A stretch of 64,000 nucleotides of DNA from positions 1,736,001 through 1,800,000 of the forward strand of contig NZ_JAWJZH010000001.1 of the NCBI RefSeq assembly GCF_033063295.1. The letters are read 5' to 3'. The notes beneath the pieces are model-generated. The model saw nothing but the letters and a program-made list of their open reading frames with translations, had not been told where the DNA came from and searched no databases. Positions 33,797 through 42,861 of this stretch are shown here, piece by piece. The number at the start of each line of letters is the position of its first letter. The stretch's first letter is position 1. This DNA is from Nitrosomonas sp. Is35. Its GTDB lineage: Bacteria; Pseudomonadota; Gammaproteobacteria; Burkholderiales; Nitrosomonadaceae. The position numbers were made by a program, and so were the translations under genes.

Positions 33797-34468
33797 ATGA
33801 AGACTCTTATTTTTGACACAGAAACCACGGGCGTTGTTGATCCTGAAATTATCGAGGCGGCATGGATTGAACCCATTTTTACCGATCATCTGAGGTTAGA
33901 CAAAATTGCAGATTCGTATATTGGACGATTTAAGCCATCAAAACCAATATCTCTATCGGCAATGGCGGTCCATCACATCATGGATGAGGATTTGGAAAAT
34001 TGTCCGCCATCAAGCGGTTTCAGATTACCGGATGACATCACATATCTGATTGGTCATAACGTCGATTACGATTGGATCGCGGCTGGCAAACCGGTGGTTA
34101 ACAGAATTTGCACACTGGCTTTGTCGCGCCACTTGTGGCCCGAACTGGATTCGCACACTCAATCGGCAATGCTTTACTACCTTGAGCGCGAGAGCGCAAG
34201 AGACGCGCTGACAGGAAAGGCGCACTCTGCCGCTCAGGACGTACGAAACTGCCTGATCATACTCGCTCACATAGTAAATAAATTGGGCGATGTTGATTCA
34301 TGGGGAACGCTCTGGAAACACTCAGAAATTGCAAGAATTCCCACGGTAATGCCATTCGGCAAACATAAAGGCACTCCAATCAAGGATATTCCTGCTGATT
34401 ACAAAAGATGGCTTCTGAATCAACCTGATATTGACCATTACTTAATGAAGGCAATTCGACAATCATGA
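33797..34468 (+). CDS. Exodeoxyribonuclease X-like exonuclease
   Basis: Residues about 4-12 (IFDTETTGV) form ExoI of the DEDD class and GHNVDYDWIA (about 86-95) ExoII; HSAAQDVRNC (about 144-153) forms ExoIII. The C-terminus (MPFGKHKGTPIKDIPADYKR) is the DUF3820 part known from ExoX. It removes 3' ends. It overlaps the ATPase gene by 4 bases (ATGA). Confidence 0.85.
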   Translation: MKTLIFDTETTGVVDPEIIEAAWIEPIFTDHLRLDKIADSYIGRFKPSKPISLSAMAVHHIMDEDLENCPPSSGFRLPDDITYLIGHNVDYDWIAAGKPVVNRICTLALSRHLWPELDSHTQSAMLYYLERESARDALTGKAHSAAQDVRNCLIILAHIVNKLGDVDSWGTLWKHSEIARIPTVMPFGKHKGTPIKDIPADYKRWLLNQPDIDHYLMKAIRQS

Positions 34469-36198
34469 AAATCAACCGAATAGCATCAAGCGGCTTTCTG
34501 GCCGTAAAAAGTATCGAAGCGGACGTGCGCTCACCAATAGTATTGTTCTGCGGGAAAAATGAAGCCGGGAAATCCAGCCTGCGCGATGGTATCTATCAGG
34601 CATTTACCGGTGATAATCCGCGCGTGCGGCTCAAGAAAGAATACAAATTCTTGGTAAACGACACCAATTCCGATCCGATCGGTTACACATACGTCGATTA
34701 CGACGGCAACCAAAAAGCGTGCATCACGCTGCCAAACGGCACGCACGAACTGAGCTCACCGCTGCACCCCGCCCTGCCCTATGTCATTGACCCGGTGCTA
34801 TTCGCCAGCATCACGCCGGATGAGCGCGGCAAGTTACTTTTTGATCTTGGGAACCTGCGCAGCGATGGAGCGGAAGTTAAGCAAAAACTGCTTGACCGCG
34901 GCTGCGATGCGGAGAAAGTAGAAACCATCATGCCTTTCTTGCGATCAAGCTTTGAGAATGCTGGAAAGCATGCTGAGCAGCAAACAAAGCAGGCGCGCGC
35001 GGACTGGAAGGCTGTCACCGGGGAGACTTACGGCGACAAAAAAGCAGAAGGCTGGAAGGCACCGGCATCCGTGATTGATGCTGAGGCAAAAGAAAAAGCT
35101 GCGGCGGAATTATCAAAAATCGAAGCCGAACTTGATTCTGCCAATCAAAAGCTCGGATCCATGCAATCCGAATTTAATGGCGCAACCGCACGTAATGCTG
35201 AGATTGTCAGACTTCGTGCCGAGCACGAAAAAATTGACCGGATCAAAGCCAAGCTTAGTAAAGATCGGCAAGATGTGGCGATATGGTCATTGAAAGTTAA
35301 TGATACCCGACTGCTGGCTCAGGGATCAAAGCCGGGCGCCGTATCGTGCGCATGCCCGTCATGCGGAACAGAACTGATATTTGACGGTAAAAAGCTGATC
35401 GAGCGCGGTGGGGATTTGCACGGCGACGAAGAAGCGGCGGTGAATCTGCCGAAGTACGAAGAAACCCTGGCAATGTTGCAAAAATCAGTGGCAAACGGTG
35501 AACGCGATCTTGCCACCGCGATGGCGGCAGGCGAAAGGCTTGCAGCATTGGAAGGAGAAAACAAAGCCGCGCCGGACGAGCAAGCGCTGTCCACCGTTAA
35601 AGCGAACATCGAAGTAATAAAAACATCCAGAAGAGAAGCCAAGAACACGCTTGATGCCATACAGATGGCAATCAAGATCGCCAGCGAAGCGGAAGCTAAA
35701 ACCAAAAAGGCAACCGAACATCACGCCGCCGTTCAAGCATGGGACAAAATAGCATCAGCACTGGCGCCCGATGGCATACCAGGCGAAATGTTGCATGCAG
35801 CGCTTGATCCTATCAATTCTCGCTTGGCCAGAAGCTCCGCCGCCACCGGCTGGAAAACTGTGATTATCAATCCGGATATGTCGATCAGCTACGACGGACG
35901 CCCGTATGGACTGGCATCAGAATCAGCAAAATGGCGCGCGAACGTGATGATTTCCGAAGCTATCAGCCATGTGGCCAGCATCAAGTTCCTGATGGCTGAT
36001 GAGTTTGGCTTACTCGACCTTCCAAGCCGCAGCGCGTGCCTGAAATGGCTTATGGGATTGGCGCGCATCGGTGAGATTGATTCTGTTCTGCTGTTCGGAA
36101 CGCTCAAAGAAAAACCGGCAACTCTCCCGTCATCGGTTGAAGCGCACTGGATTCAGGATGGTGTTATTGCCGGTCATGTTGCGGAGGCTGCGGCATGA
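34465..36198 (+). CDS. RecN/Rad50-like SMC ATPase with zinc-hook
   Basis: Residues about 29-38 carry Walker A (GKNEAGKSSL) and the C-terminal part (IKFLMADEFGLLDLPS, about 508-523) Walker B. A coiled coil (about 195-420) is interrupted by CACPSCG (about 291-297), a Cys-x-x-Cys zinc hook as in Rad50. It is coupled to ExoX, so they may form a nuclease-ATPase unit like SbcCD. The length (577) is short for Rad50. Confidence 0.75.
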   Translation: MKINRIASSGFLAVKSIEADVRSPIVLFCGKNEAGKSSLRDGIYQAFTGDNPRVRLKKEYKFLVNDTNSDPIGYTYVDYDGNQKACITLPNGTHELSSPLHPALPYVIDPVLFASITPDERGKLLFDLGNLRSDGAEVKQKLLDRGCDAEKVETIMPFLRSSFENAGKHAEQQTKQARADWKAVTGETYGDKKAEGWKAPASVIDAEAKEKAAAELSKIEAELDSANQKLGSMQSEFNGATARNAEIVRLRAEHEKIDRIKAKLSKDRQDVAIWSLKVNDTRLLAQGSKPGAVSCACPSCGTELIFDGKKLIERGGDLHGDEEAAVNLPKYEETLAMLQKSVANGERDLATAMAAGERLAALEGENKAAPDEQALSTVKANIEVIKTSRREAKNTLDAIQMAIKIASEAEAKTKKATEHHAAVQAWDKIASALAPDGIPGEMLHAALDPINSRLARSSAATGWKTVIINPDMSISYDGRPYGLASESAKWRANVMISEAISHVASIKFLMADEFGLLDLPSRSACLKWLMGLARIGEIDSVLLFGTLKEKPATLPSSVEAHWIQDGVIAGHVAEAAA

Positions 36199-36257
36199 TG
36201 ATGGTTTTGAACAAAGCAAATCATCATCACCGTCCAGAATGAAAAAATAGGTGCGAT

Positions 36258-36905
36258 ATGACTCAATATAAATGCACAGAAGAAGAGTTTCTGCTCGAAG
36301 TCACAGAGCACGGAATCAAGATTGTCCGTGACGACGACATTCACAGGCACGTCGTATTTAAGAACCCTGGAAGCTCAATTTATTGGTTTGAGCTTATTAC
36401 ATGGCCAGGAACGCTATGCATAAATGGCGATTGTGGAACATACGTTTTTTCACGTCTGAACGATATGTTTCAGTTTTTCAGACAAAAGAACGGTGACGAT
36501 AGCTTGCTGATAAACCCGAGTTACTGGGGCGAGAAATTGCAGGCTGTTGATCGATGCTCAGGTTTCATGGAATTTGACGAAAATTCTTTCCGCGAAAGAG
36601 TGCGAGAACATTTTGATAGTTTCGTTGAATCGAACCCAGAATTGGATCCGGAATTGAATAATCACAGAGACGAACTTTGGGTGGCAATAGCAGATGATGT
36701 TTTGTATCACTCTAGTAACGAACATGAAGCATACCAAGCCGTGAATGATTTTAATCATGAAATTGGTGATAGTGTTTTCGAGTTCACCGACTTTTTTGAC
36801 GGCGGTGGCACAGAAACATACACCGCTCGGTACCTCTGGTGCTTGTACGCGATTGTTTGGGGTATCCGGCAATATGATTTAACCAAGGAAAAGGTGGCGG
36901 CATGA
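36258..36905 (+). CDS. Hypothetical phage protein, 215 residues
   Basis: The N-terminus (YKCTEEEFLLEVTEHGIKIV) and the part SSIYWFELITWPGTLCINGD are of a widespread phage early protein of unknown function; a G-G-G-T-E-T-Y-T motif and Trp-rich end follow. It overlaps the next gene by 4 bases. Confidence 0.6.
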   Translation: MTQYKCTEEEFLLEVTEHGIKIVRDDDIHRHVVFKNPGSSIYWFELITWPGTLCINGDCGTYVFSRLNDMFQFFRQKNGDDSLLINPSYWGEKLQAVDRCSGFMEFDENSFRERVREHFDSFVESNPELDPELNNHRDELWVAIADDVLYHSSNEHEAYQAVNDFNHEIGDSVFEFTDFFDGGGTETYTARYLWCLYAIVWGIRQYDLTKEKVAA

Positions 36906-37315
36906 CAAGAAAAGTTATTGTTTATGAAATGGTATTGAATGGGGACACCAGGCGACGTGAGCGAACCCCTACAAAAACCGGGATATTCCATCAGTGGGGT
37001 TTGATACTTGAACAAGATGATCGCGGCTTTAGCAACGAAAGCGTGGCAATAGTGGAACTGGATGACGGCAACATCATTACTCCTCGAGCCGATTTAATTC
37101 AGTTTGTTAAAGATGAAGCAAGGCTTGGTGTTGGTGACAAGGTAATTTTGTATGACCGTTACAATTTTGCCATTCCCGTTAAAGGCGTAATTAATAAATT
37201 AATTCCTGAAAACAACAGCGCAGTTGTTAATCTGACAACCACAAATAATCCTCATTATCCAGTTGGTTCTGATTTTTATGCGCTTACCAAACAATTGGAG
37301 ATAGATGCGCAATGA
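36902..37315 (+). CDS. Hypothetical phage protein, 137 residues
   Basis: The protein has a beta-like pattern (VIVYEMVLNGDTRRRERTPT and HQWGLILEQDDRG) and coupled starts at both ends. No motif is recognised. Confidence 0.55.
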   Translation: MTRKVIVYEMVLNGDTRRRERTPTKTGIFHQWGLILEQDDRGFSNESVAIVELDDGNIITPRADLIQFVKDEARLGVGDKVILYDRYNFAIPVKGVINKLIPENNSAVVNLTTTNNPHYPVGSDFYALTKQLEIDAQ

Positions 37316-37926
37316 AAGAACGCCCAATACTTTTTTCTGCCCCGATGGTGCACGCGATTCTGGATGGCAGAAAAACTCAGACGCGGAGGATTTGCAAAGG
37401 TCAGCGTGAATTATCGAATATTCATGATTTCCAACTTGATCGATGCCCATACGGAAAACCAGGTGACCGGCTTTGGGTGAGAGAGACATTTGCGCCAGAC
37501 TTCGAGCATAACCGCTACTTCTACAGAGCTGATTGTGATGATGACGGCACGGTTTCTCATTTGATAAATGGTTCTGGTTTGGGCGGTGGAGTCGGCAATG
37601 CTCAAATAAACAAATGGAAACCATCAATCCACATGCCGCGATGGGCATCAAGAATCCTTCTCGAAGTCACGAATGTGCGTGTTGAGCGGTTGAATGATAT
37701 TAGTGAGGATGATTGCTACGCTGAAGGCATTGAAGAATTAGACGGGCATTTCGATGAGGCTGAATATTGCGCCATATCGAAGAAGATTGGCTGTTGTATA
37801 GGAGATTCAAAACCAACTTATGTGCAGCTATGGGAATCAATCAATGGCCAAGAGTCATGGAGTCTGAATCCTTGGGTGTGGGTGGTTGAATTTAAGGTGC
37901 TGGAAATTGCGAGGAAGGCAGCATGA
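37312..37926 (+). CDS. ASCH/PUA-like phage protein
   Basis: The N-terminus (RPILFSAPMVHAILDGRKTQ) with TRR, and then PYGKPGDRLWVRETF and HMPRWASRILLEVTNVRVER, match the ASCH-like phage family with the MPRWxSR motif. PUA-like folds bind RNA or modified bases. Its role is not known. Confidence 0.7.
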   Translation: MKERPILFSAPMVHAILDGRKTQTRRICKGQRELSNIHDFQLDRCPYGKPGDRLWVRETFAPDFEHNRYFYRADCDDDGTVSHLINGSGLGGGVGNAQINKWKPSIHMPRWASRILLEVTNVRVERLNDISEDDCYAEGIEELDGHFDEAEYCAISKKIGCCIGDSKPTYVQLWESINGQESWSLNPWVWVVEFKVLEIARKAA

Positions 37927-38012
37927 CCAAAATACTACCTTGGGATGTTGCGCGTTGCACTGGAAAATGTACAGATGGACACCCTACACCGATGAAAAAT
38001 GGAAGGAGTTAA
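37923..38012 (+). CDS. 29-residue Cys-containing peptide
   Basis: ATG 37923 overlaps the ASCH gene stop (ATGA). The frame reads WDVARCTGKCTDGHP and ends before TAA 38010-38012. It resembles small phage peptides with V-A-R-C-x-G. It is followed by a GGAAGGAG ribosome site for the next gene. Confidence 0.4.
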   Translation: MTKILPWDVARCTGKCTDGHPTPMKNGRS

Positions 38013-38016
38013 GCAA

Positions 38017-38247
38017 ATGACTTTTGATATACAGGTTGGTGATAGATGGGAGTTTTCAACTAATATTGGAGTAATTCCTAGAACCGTAACGGCTGTAGGC
38101 TCTAAAAGAATTGCTTACTTAAATGCGCATGGCAATAAGTGTGATTGTAGTATTCAGACCTTTATGCGCTGGGTTAAGGGTGCTGAACTCTCATTTAGAC
38201 TCCAAAGTAATGATGATAATTACCCAATCTACGAGGAGCGCAAATAA
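38017..38247 (+). CDS. Hypothetical phage protein, 76 residues
   Basis: The start is placed at ATG 38017 after GGAAGGAG; the frame extends upstream to 37999. It is a beta-rich protein (DIQVGDRWEFSTNIGVIPRT). It overlaps the next gene by one base. The function is unknown. Confidence 0.55.
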   Translation: MTFDIQVGDRWEFSTNIGVIPRTVTAVGSKRIAYLNAHGNKCDCSIQTFMRWVKGAELSFRLQSNDDNYPIYEERK

Positions 38248-38549
38248 TGCGAGGAATAGAAGAAAAAGAAGTGATGGGGTTTTGCCCGACCGACTACGAT
38301 ACGCCAAGGCAATTGCTGGAAGATATTAAACTTAGTTGCAAAGAACTCAACCCGTTGCTGCCGATTGATGAAAATACGCCGAAGGATAGACGTTTGAACC
38401 TATATTGGCCCGGAATTGGTTGGATTGCTGGTAGTTGGGTACAGCTAAATAATAATGTCGGATACTTTATTCATGATTTATTAAAGTATCAACCACCACC
38501 AATAAAACCAACACACTACCAAGAATTACCAGCAGACCCGAAGGAATGA
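38247..38549 (+). CDS. Hypothetical phage protein, 100 residues
   Basis: The protein has Pro- and Trp-rich stretches (NLYWPGIGWIAGSWVQL). It overlaps the excisionase gene by 4 bases. No family is recognised. Confidence 0.5.
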   Translation: MRGIEEKEVMGFCPTDYDTPRQLLEDIKLSCKELNPLLPIDENTPKDRRLNLYWPGIGWIAGSWVQLNNNVGYFIHDLLKYQPPPIKPTHYQELPADPKE

Positions 38550-38758
38550 ATATGCAATCACTAGACACATTAATAACCAAAGAAACCAAGCTTCTCACGC
38601 CAGCGGAGGCGGCAGAAAGAATTGGCGTTAAGGAACCAACATTGAGAAACTGGCGATGCACAAAGATTCAGAATATTCCCTACCTAAAAGTTGGCGGAAA
38701 AGTCTTTTATGCAGAGCAAGACCTAATTGATTTTCTGAATAGAAAGCGTGTTGCGTGA
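38546..38758 (+). CDS. Excisionase-like (Xis) HTH protein
   Basis: Residues about 16-60 (LLTPAEAAERIGVKEPTLRN, then W, and VGGKVFYAEQDLIDFL) match the MerR/HTH_17 fold of phage excisionases. It is the last gene of the rightward operon and abuts the integrase end to end. It should bend DNA at the att site and direct excision. Confidence 0.75.
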   Translation: MNMQSLDTLITKETKLLTPAEAAERIGVKEPTLRNWRCTKIQNIPYLKVGGKVFYAEQDLIDFLNRKRVA

Positions 38759-39961
38759 TTATTTTGATTTTTTGCGCTTAATGCCTATCACATCGGCTAG
38801 ATTATTGAGTCCGGCTGCGGTTAGCATTGCGCCGGTTGCCTTGTTTACTGAATCACGCACAGGATCAAGGTCAAGTCTCGCATAAATCGCCGTTGTGTTA
38901 TGGCTTTTATGATTCAGAGACTTGCCAATTATCACCATCGATGCGCCGGTTTTTGCCTCCCAGCTGCCGAGAGTGCGCCGCAAATCGTGAATGCGCAGAT
39001 TCTCAATACCGGCCCGATCAAGTATGCGCTGCCACCCTTTTTTCGGCTCTTCGAGATGCCCGGATTTACCGGTACCGGGGAAAACGAATACGGCATCACC
39101 ACCAGGCTTTCTGTTGCGCAATACCTGGATTGACTCTTCGCTTAGGGTTGCGGTCTGCGGCGTGCCGTTCTTGGTTTCCTGTATCCGCCACTCTGCCCGG
39201 TCAAAATTGATATCCTTCCAGCGCATGCTCAGCACATTCGCGCGCCGCGCGCCGGTCAAAAGAGAAATCAACACGTAATCACGGATGGTTTCGTTTTGTT
39301 CCTCGCCCAACGACTGAAAAAACCTCTGAAACTCATCGCCCTGAATGAATCTGTCGCGGCTTTTCTCACGGTTACGCTTGATTCCGGATGCCGGGTTGTT
39401 GTGCCATATCCCGATTGACATTGACCAGCCAAAAACGCTGGATATGAGCGCCAAAACGCGGTTTGCGGTTGCCGGGTTGCCTTTCTTCGTGATTGCCGCG
39501 TGAATCATCGAAATGTCATTTTTGTCTATCGCAGACAGTTTTTTGTTACCGATTGCGCTGCTGATGTGATTCCTGAATTTTTCTTCATCTTCCGCCCAGG
39601 TTTTTTTGTGCAGCTTAGAGTGTCGCTCTATGTAGTCAGCAAAAAGATCGGAAAACGTCATTTCCGCCCTACTCTCGCGCTTTCTCTCTGCCGGGTTGCG
39701 TCCCTCAGAAATGGCTAGATTGATTTCCATAGCTTTGCGCCGGGCTTGGTCAATCGTCATATCCGGATACCGACCGAGTGTGACGCGCTCAGGTTCGCCG
39801 CATTTTATGCGACGAAACACGCTGAACGTTTTTACGCCGGTATGCGATACTCTCAATTGCAGCCCGCCAGTTTTTGTGTCATGGTAAGTGTCTCTTTTGC
39901 CATGCTCAGGAATCGGGAGCGAATCTATTTCGGCTTTTGTGAAATTGAATTTTTTTGCCAT
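38759..39961 (-). CDS. int: Tyrosine-type phage integrase
   Basis: Catalytic residues are visible: Arg in LLTGARRANVL (about 233-243), His-x-x-Arg in IHDLRRTLGSW (about 335-345) and LNHKSHNTTAIYARL (His about 359, Tyr about 368). The N-terminus has an arm-binding domain of the DUF4102 type (YHDTKTGGLQLRVSHTGVKT). It recombines the phage with a tRNA-Lys gene. The start lies 165 bases from the tRNA remnant. Confidence 0.92.
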   Translation of the reverse strand: MAKKFNFTKAEIDSLPIPEHGKRDTYHDTKTGGLQLRVSHTGVKTFSVFRRIKCGEPERVTLGRYPDMTIDQARRKAMEINLAISEGRNPAERKRESRAEMTFSDLFADYIERHSKLHKKTWAEDEEKFRNHISSAIGNKKLSAIDKNDISMIHAAITKKGNPATANRVLALISSVFGWSMSIGIWHNNPASGIKRNREKSRDRFIQGDEFQRFFQSLGEEQNETIRDYVLISLLTGARRANVLSMRWKDINFDRAEWRIQETKNGTPQTATLSEESIQVLRNRKPGGDAVFVFPGTGKSGHLEEPKKGWQRILDRAGIENLRIHDLRRTLGSWEAKTGASMVIIGKSLNHKSHNTTAIYARLDLDPVRDSVNKATGAMLTAAGLNNLADVIGIKRKKSK

Positions 39962-39979
39962 TCTGTCCTGGGTAACGCC

Positions 39980-40116
39980 GGGGTTACTTTGGGGTTACAA
40001 TTTATAGGTATTTTGCGATACATCTATAAACAATCGCGAACGGCAGATTACCCGAAGAATGGCTTTATATCAACAACCAATTACTTTAGATGACATCCAT
40101 AAACATGCATAAACAA
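39980..40116 (+). repeat. Candidate integrase/excisionase arm-type repeats
   Basis: Direct repeats occur between integrase and the tRNA remnant: GGGGTTAC at 39980-39987 and 39991-39998, and CAT(C/G)(T/C)ATAAACA at 40021-40032, 40095-40106 and 40105-40116. Such repeats near att are usually arm-type binding sites. Confidence 0.5.
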
Positions 40117-40125
40117 GAAGAATTG

Positions 40126-40175
40126 CGGACTTTTAATCCGTTGGTCGGCAGTTCGAATCTGCCACGACCTACCAA
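40126..40175 (+). tRNA. 3' half of tRNA-Lys(TTT): prophage attachment site (partial)
   Basis: From the anticodon stem on, the sequence is a tRNA-Lys: GCGGA CTTTTAA TCCGT (anticodon TTT), then the T-arm GGCAG-TTCGAAT-CTGCC and acceptor strand ACGACCT-ACCA. The 5' half is absent: integrase and its arm repeats precede it. The complete tRNA should be at the other prophage end. Confidence 0.85.
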
Positions 40176-40180
40176 AAACA

Positions 40181-40214
40181 AGCACTTAGGAATAAAATCC
40201 TAAGTGCTTTTTTA
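40181..40214 (+). terminator. Terminator after the tRNA remnant
   Basis: AAGCACTTAGGA (40181-40192) pairs with TCCTAAGTGCTT (40199-40210) around a six-base loop, then a T-run follows. It is the original host terminator of the tRNA-Lys gene. Confidence 0.85.
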
Positions 40215-40308
40215 CTTTAGAAGTATCCTGTCAGCGCAATGTCAGGAATTCCACCCAGCACAAATCACTAAATCCCATCGCCTTAATATATCTAATAATC
40301 ATACAATT

Positions 40309-40683
40309 ATGAAAATTAAGCTAGCCGTGAACGGTACGTTAATGAGAGGTTTGGCGTTAAACCACAATCTGCTGGAGTTGGGCGGTGCATTTGTGGAAGA
40401 AGCGCTAACCGCGCCTTTCTATCGCCTTTGGTCGATTAACGGTCAGCACCCCGCAATGCAGCGCTGTGCCAGCGGCGGACAAATATCCTTGGAAATATGG
40501 TCTATAGACTCATCCCATATTGGTGAATTGTTAGGCCGCGAACCGGCCGGACTCACAGTTGGAAAAATTCTCTTGGCTGACAACCGGGAAGTATTAGGAA
40601 TCCTTGGAGAATCCTATCTTTGCGAGGGGATGCAAGAAATAACAGAATTTGGAGGATGGCGGGAATACAAGGGACTGCGTTAA
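40309..40683 (+). CDS. Allophanate-hydrolase C-terminal-domain-like protein
   Basis: From ATG 40309 the 124-residue protein has the AtzF C-terminal pattern (LAVNGTLMRGLALNHNLLEL, then SINGQHPAMQR and GEILLADNREVLGILGES-like residues). The family is a gamma-glutamylcyclotransferase-like fold. Here it is free-standing with no amidase domain, so its reaction is not sure. A longer frame to 40204 reaches into the terminator and is rejected. Confidence 0.65.
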   Translation: MKIKLAVNGTLMRGLALNHNLLELGGAFVEEALTAPFYRLWSINGQHPAMQRCASGGQISLEIWSIDSSHIGELLGREPAGLTVGKILLADNREVLGILGESYLCEGMQEITEFGGWREYKGLR

Positions 40684-40880
40684 TTTCACCCTGCGTAGAC
40701 CCTGAATGATTCATCTAATTTGCATTATCTCCCTCATACTGCCCGGCACAACGAACATCCGTCGCTAACCGGTGTGCATCGCAGTATAATGCATTAAGTT
40801 TTTCTTGATTCATTCCCGAGCGTGGCGGTTCCATCAAAGCAGACTGTAGATTGATTCCGGACAGCCATTTTTCTGATTTT

Positions 40881-42803
40881 ATGCTTGATATCGATGCCAT
40901 TTTCGCGCCTGGCGGCGTGCTTTCCCGACACATTGCAGGCTTCCGCACGCGCGCGCAGCAAGTGGAAATGGCGCAGGCGATAGCAGACACAATCGCCAAG
41001 CATCAAATTCTGGTGGCCGAAGCAGGCACCGGTACGGGCAAAACGTTCGCTTATCTCGCACCTGCGTTACTGGCGGGCGGCAAGGTGATTATTTCGACCG
41101 GCACCAAAACATTGCAGGATCAGTTATTCAATCGCGATATTCCGACCGTGCGCGCGGCGTTGGGAATCCCGGTCACGGTGGCTTTGCTGAAAGGACGGGC
41201 AAATTATGTGTGTCACTACCATCTGGAAAGAAGTTTGCAGGATACCCACCTCAGCTTTATCAACCGCGATGAGATTCACTATCTGCAACTGATCGAGCGT
41301 TATGCCAGCCGCAGTCAGAGTGGCGATAAAAGTGGACTAAGCGAAGTGCCCGAAAATGCCGCGATCTGGCAAAACGTCACGTCCACGCGCGATAGCTGCC
41401 TGGGCTCGGAATGTCCCAGTTACAAAAAATGTTTCGTCATGGAAGCACGCAAGCAAGCGCTGACGGCGGATATCGTGGTGGTGAATCATCACCTGTTCTT
41501 CGCCGATGTGATGCTGCGCGATGAAGGATTGTCCGAGTTGTTGCCTGCCTGCAATACGGTTATTTTTGACGAAGCGCATCAACTGCCGGAAACCGCCAGT
41601 TTGTTTTTTGGCGAATCGATCAGTACCGGCCAATTACTCGATTTGGCGCGCGATGCCAAGGTAGAAGCGGTTCAAGCCGCCGGGGATTTTACCGGATTGC
41701 CCGACGCGATTGCGGCGATGGAAAAAGCCGTGCGCGACTTGCGCTTGACGATTGCGGAAGAGAATACGCGCTTGTCGCTGGCAGCCGCCAAGCAAAATAG
41801 CGGTTTCAGTCAAGCACTAGGCGATATGCTGGAAAAACTGACCACGCTGGTGAAATTACTGGAAAGCCAGGCGGAGCGATCCGAAGGGCTGGAGAATTGC
41901 CGTCAGCGCGCGGCAGCGCATTTGTATCTGTTGCAGCGCTGGCGCGATGAAACGGAAATGCAGGAGCATGTGCGCTGGGTCGAAGTCTATCACCACGCTT
42001 TGCAACTGAACGCAACGCCGTTGTCGATCGCGGAAATTTTCCAAAGACAAATGATTTCATCGCCGCGCGCCTGGATTTTTACTTCCGCGACCTTGTCGGT
42101 AAAAAAGGATTTCAGCCATTACAATAACGAAATGGGATTGACCGCGGCGCAAACGGCGTGCTGGGAAAGTCCGTTCGATTTCGCGCAGCAGGCGTTATTG
42201 TACGTGCCGTCCGGTTTGCCGGAGCCGCAGCAAAAGAACTATACCGATCAGGTGGTTCAGGCGGCGCTGCCGGTATTGCGCGCAAGCCGCGGACGTGCCT
42301 TTTTCCTTTGCACCAGTTTACGTGCCATGCAGCGTGTGCACGAATTGTTGCAAACCGCCGAGGATTTCGATTTTCCGTTGCTGCTGCAAGGACAAGGTTC
42401 TCGTTCCAATATGCTGGAACGTTTTCGTGCATTGAACAACGCCGTGCTCATTGGCAGCCAATCGTTCTGGGAGGGTGTCGATGTACGCGGCGACGCATTG
42501 TCGCTGGTCATCATCGATAAACTGCCGTTTGCTCCGCCGGACGATCCGGTGCTGGCTGCGCGGATTGATAAAATGAACCATGAAGGACGCAACGCGTTTA
42601 TGGAATATCAATTACCGCGCGCGGTCATTAATCTGAAACAAGGCGCCGGCCGGTTGATCCGCGATGAAGCGGACCGGGGGGTGCTGATGATTTGCGATCC
42701 GCGCTTGACTACGAAAGCCTATGGCAAACAAATATGGCAAAGCCTGCCGCCGATGAAACGCACGCGCGATCTGGCGGAAGTCGAGCGTTTCTTTGCTGTC
42801 TGA
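40881..42803 (+). CDS. DinG/YoaA-like ATP-dependent DNA helicase
   Basis: Walker A (EAGTGTGKT, about residues 48-56), DEAH in VIFDEAHQLPE (about 223-233), and a four-Cys iron-sulfur cluster with CHYHL (about 108-112) and CLGSECPSYKKC (about 173-184) match XPD/DinG helicases. The end (QGAGRLIRDEADRGVLMICD) is motif VI. It unwinds damaged DNA or R-loops. Start ATG 40881 is preferred to 40851. Confidence 0.9.
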   Translation: MLDIDAIFAPGGVLSRHIAGFRTRAQQVEMAQAIADTIAKHQILVAEAGTGTGKTFAYLAPALLAGGKVIISTGTKTLQDQLFNRDIPTVRAALGIPVTVALLKGRANYVCHYHLERSLQDTHLSFINRDEIHYLQLIERYASRSQSGDKSGLSEVPENAAIWQNVTSTRDSCLGSECPSYKKCFVMEARKQALTADIVVVNHHLFFADVMLRDEGLSELLPACNTVIFDEAHQLPETASLFFGESISTGQLLDLARDAKVEAVQAAGDFTGLPDAIAAMEKAVRDLRLTIAEENTRLSLAAAKQNSGFSQALGDMLEKLTTLVKLLESQAERSEGLENCRQRAAAHLYLLQRWRDETEMQEHVRWVEVYHHALQLNATPLSIAEIFQRQMISSPRAWIFTSATLSVKKDFSHYNNEMGLTAAQTACWESPFDFAQQALLYVPSGLPEPQQKNYTDQVVQAALPVLRASRGRAFFLCTSLRAMQRVHELLQTAEDFDFPLLLQGQGSRSNMLERFRALNNAVLIGSQSFWEGVDVRGDALSLVIIDKLPFAPPDDPVLAARIDKMNHEGRNAFMEYQLPRAVINLKQGAGRLIRDEADRGVLMICDPRLTTKAYGKQIWQSLPPMKRTRDLAEVERFFAV

Positions 42804-42861
42804 GATGGTTTCCCAAGACGGCCGTGCTGATAATCAAAACCCAATTATTGACTCGAAAAAC

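Noticed and set aside
40080..40175. Complete tRNA-Lys gene
   Set aside because: The 5' acceptor strand and D-arm are missing; only the 3' half from the anticodon stem is present.
40204..40308. N-terminal extension of the allophanate-hydrolase-like gene
   Set aside because: It starts inside the tRNA terminator and has no homology or ribosome site.
42112..42611. Several overlapping frames on both strands within the helicase gene
   Set aside because: They are GC-rich shadow frames of the DinG/YoaA helicase.
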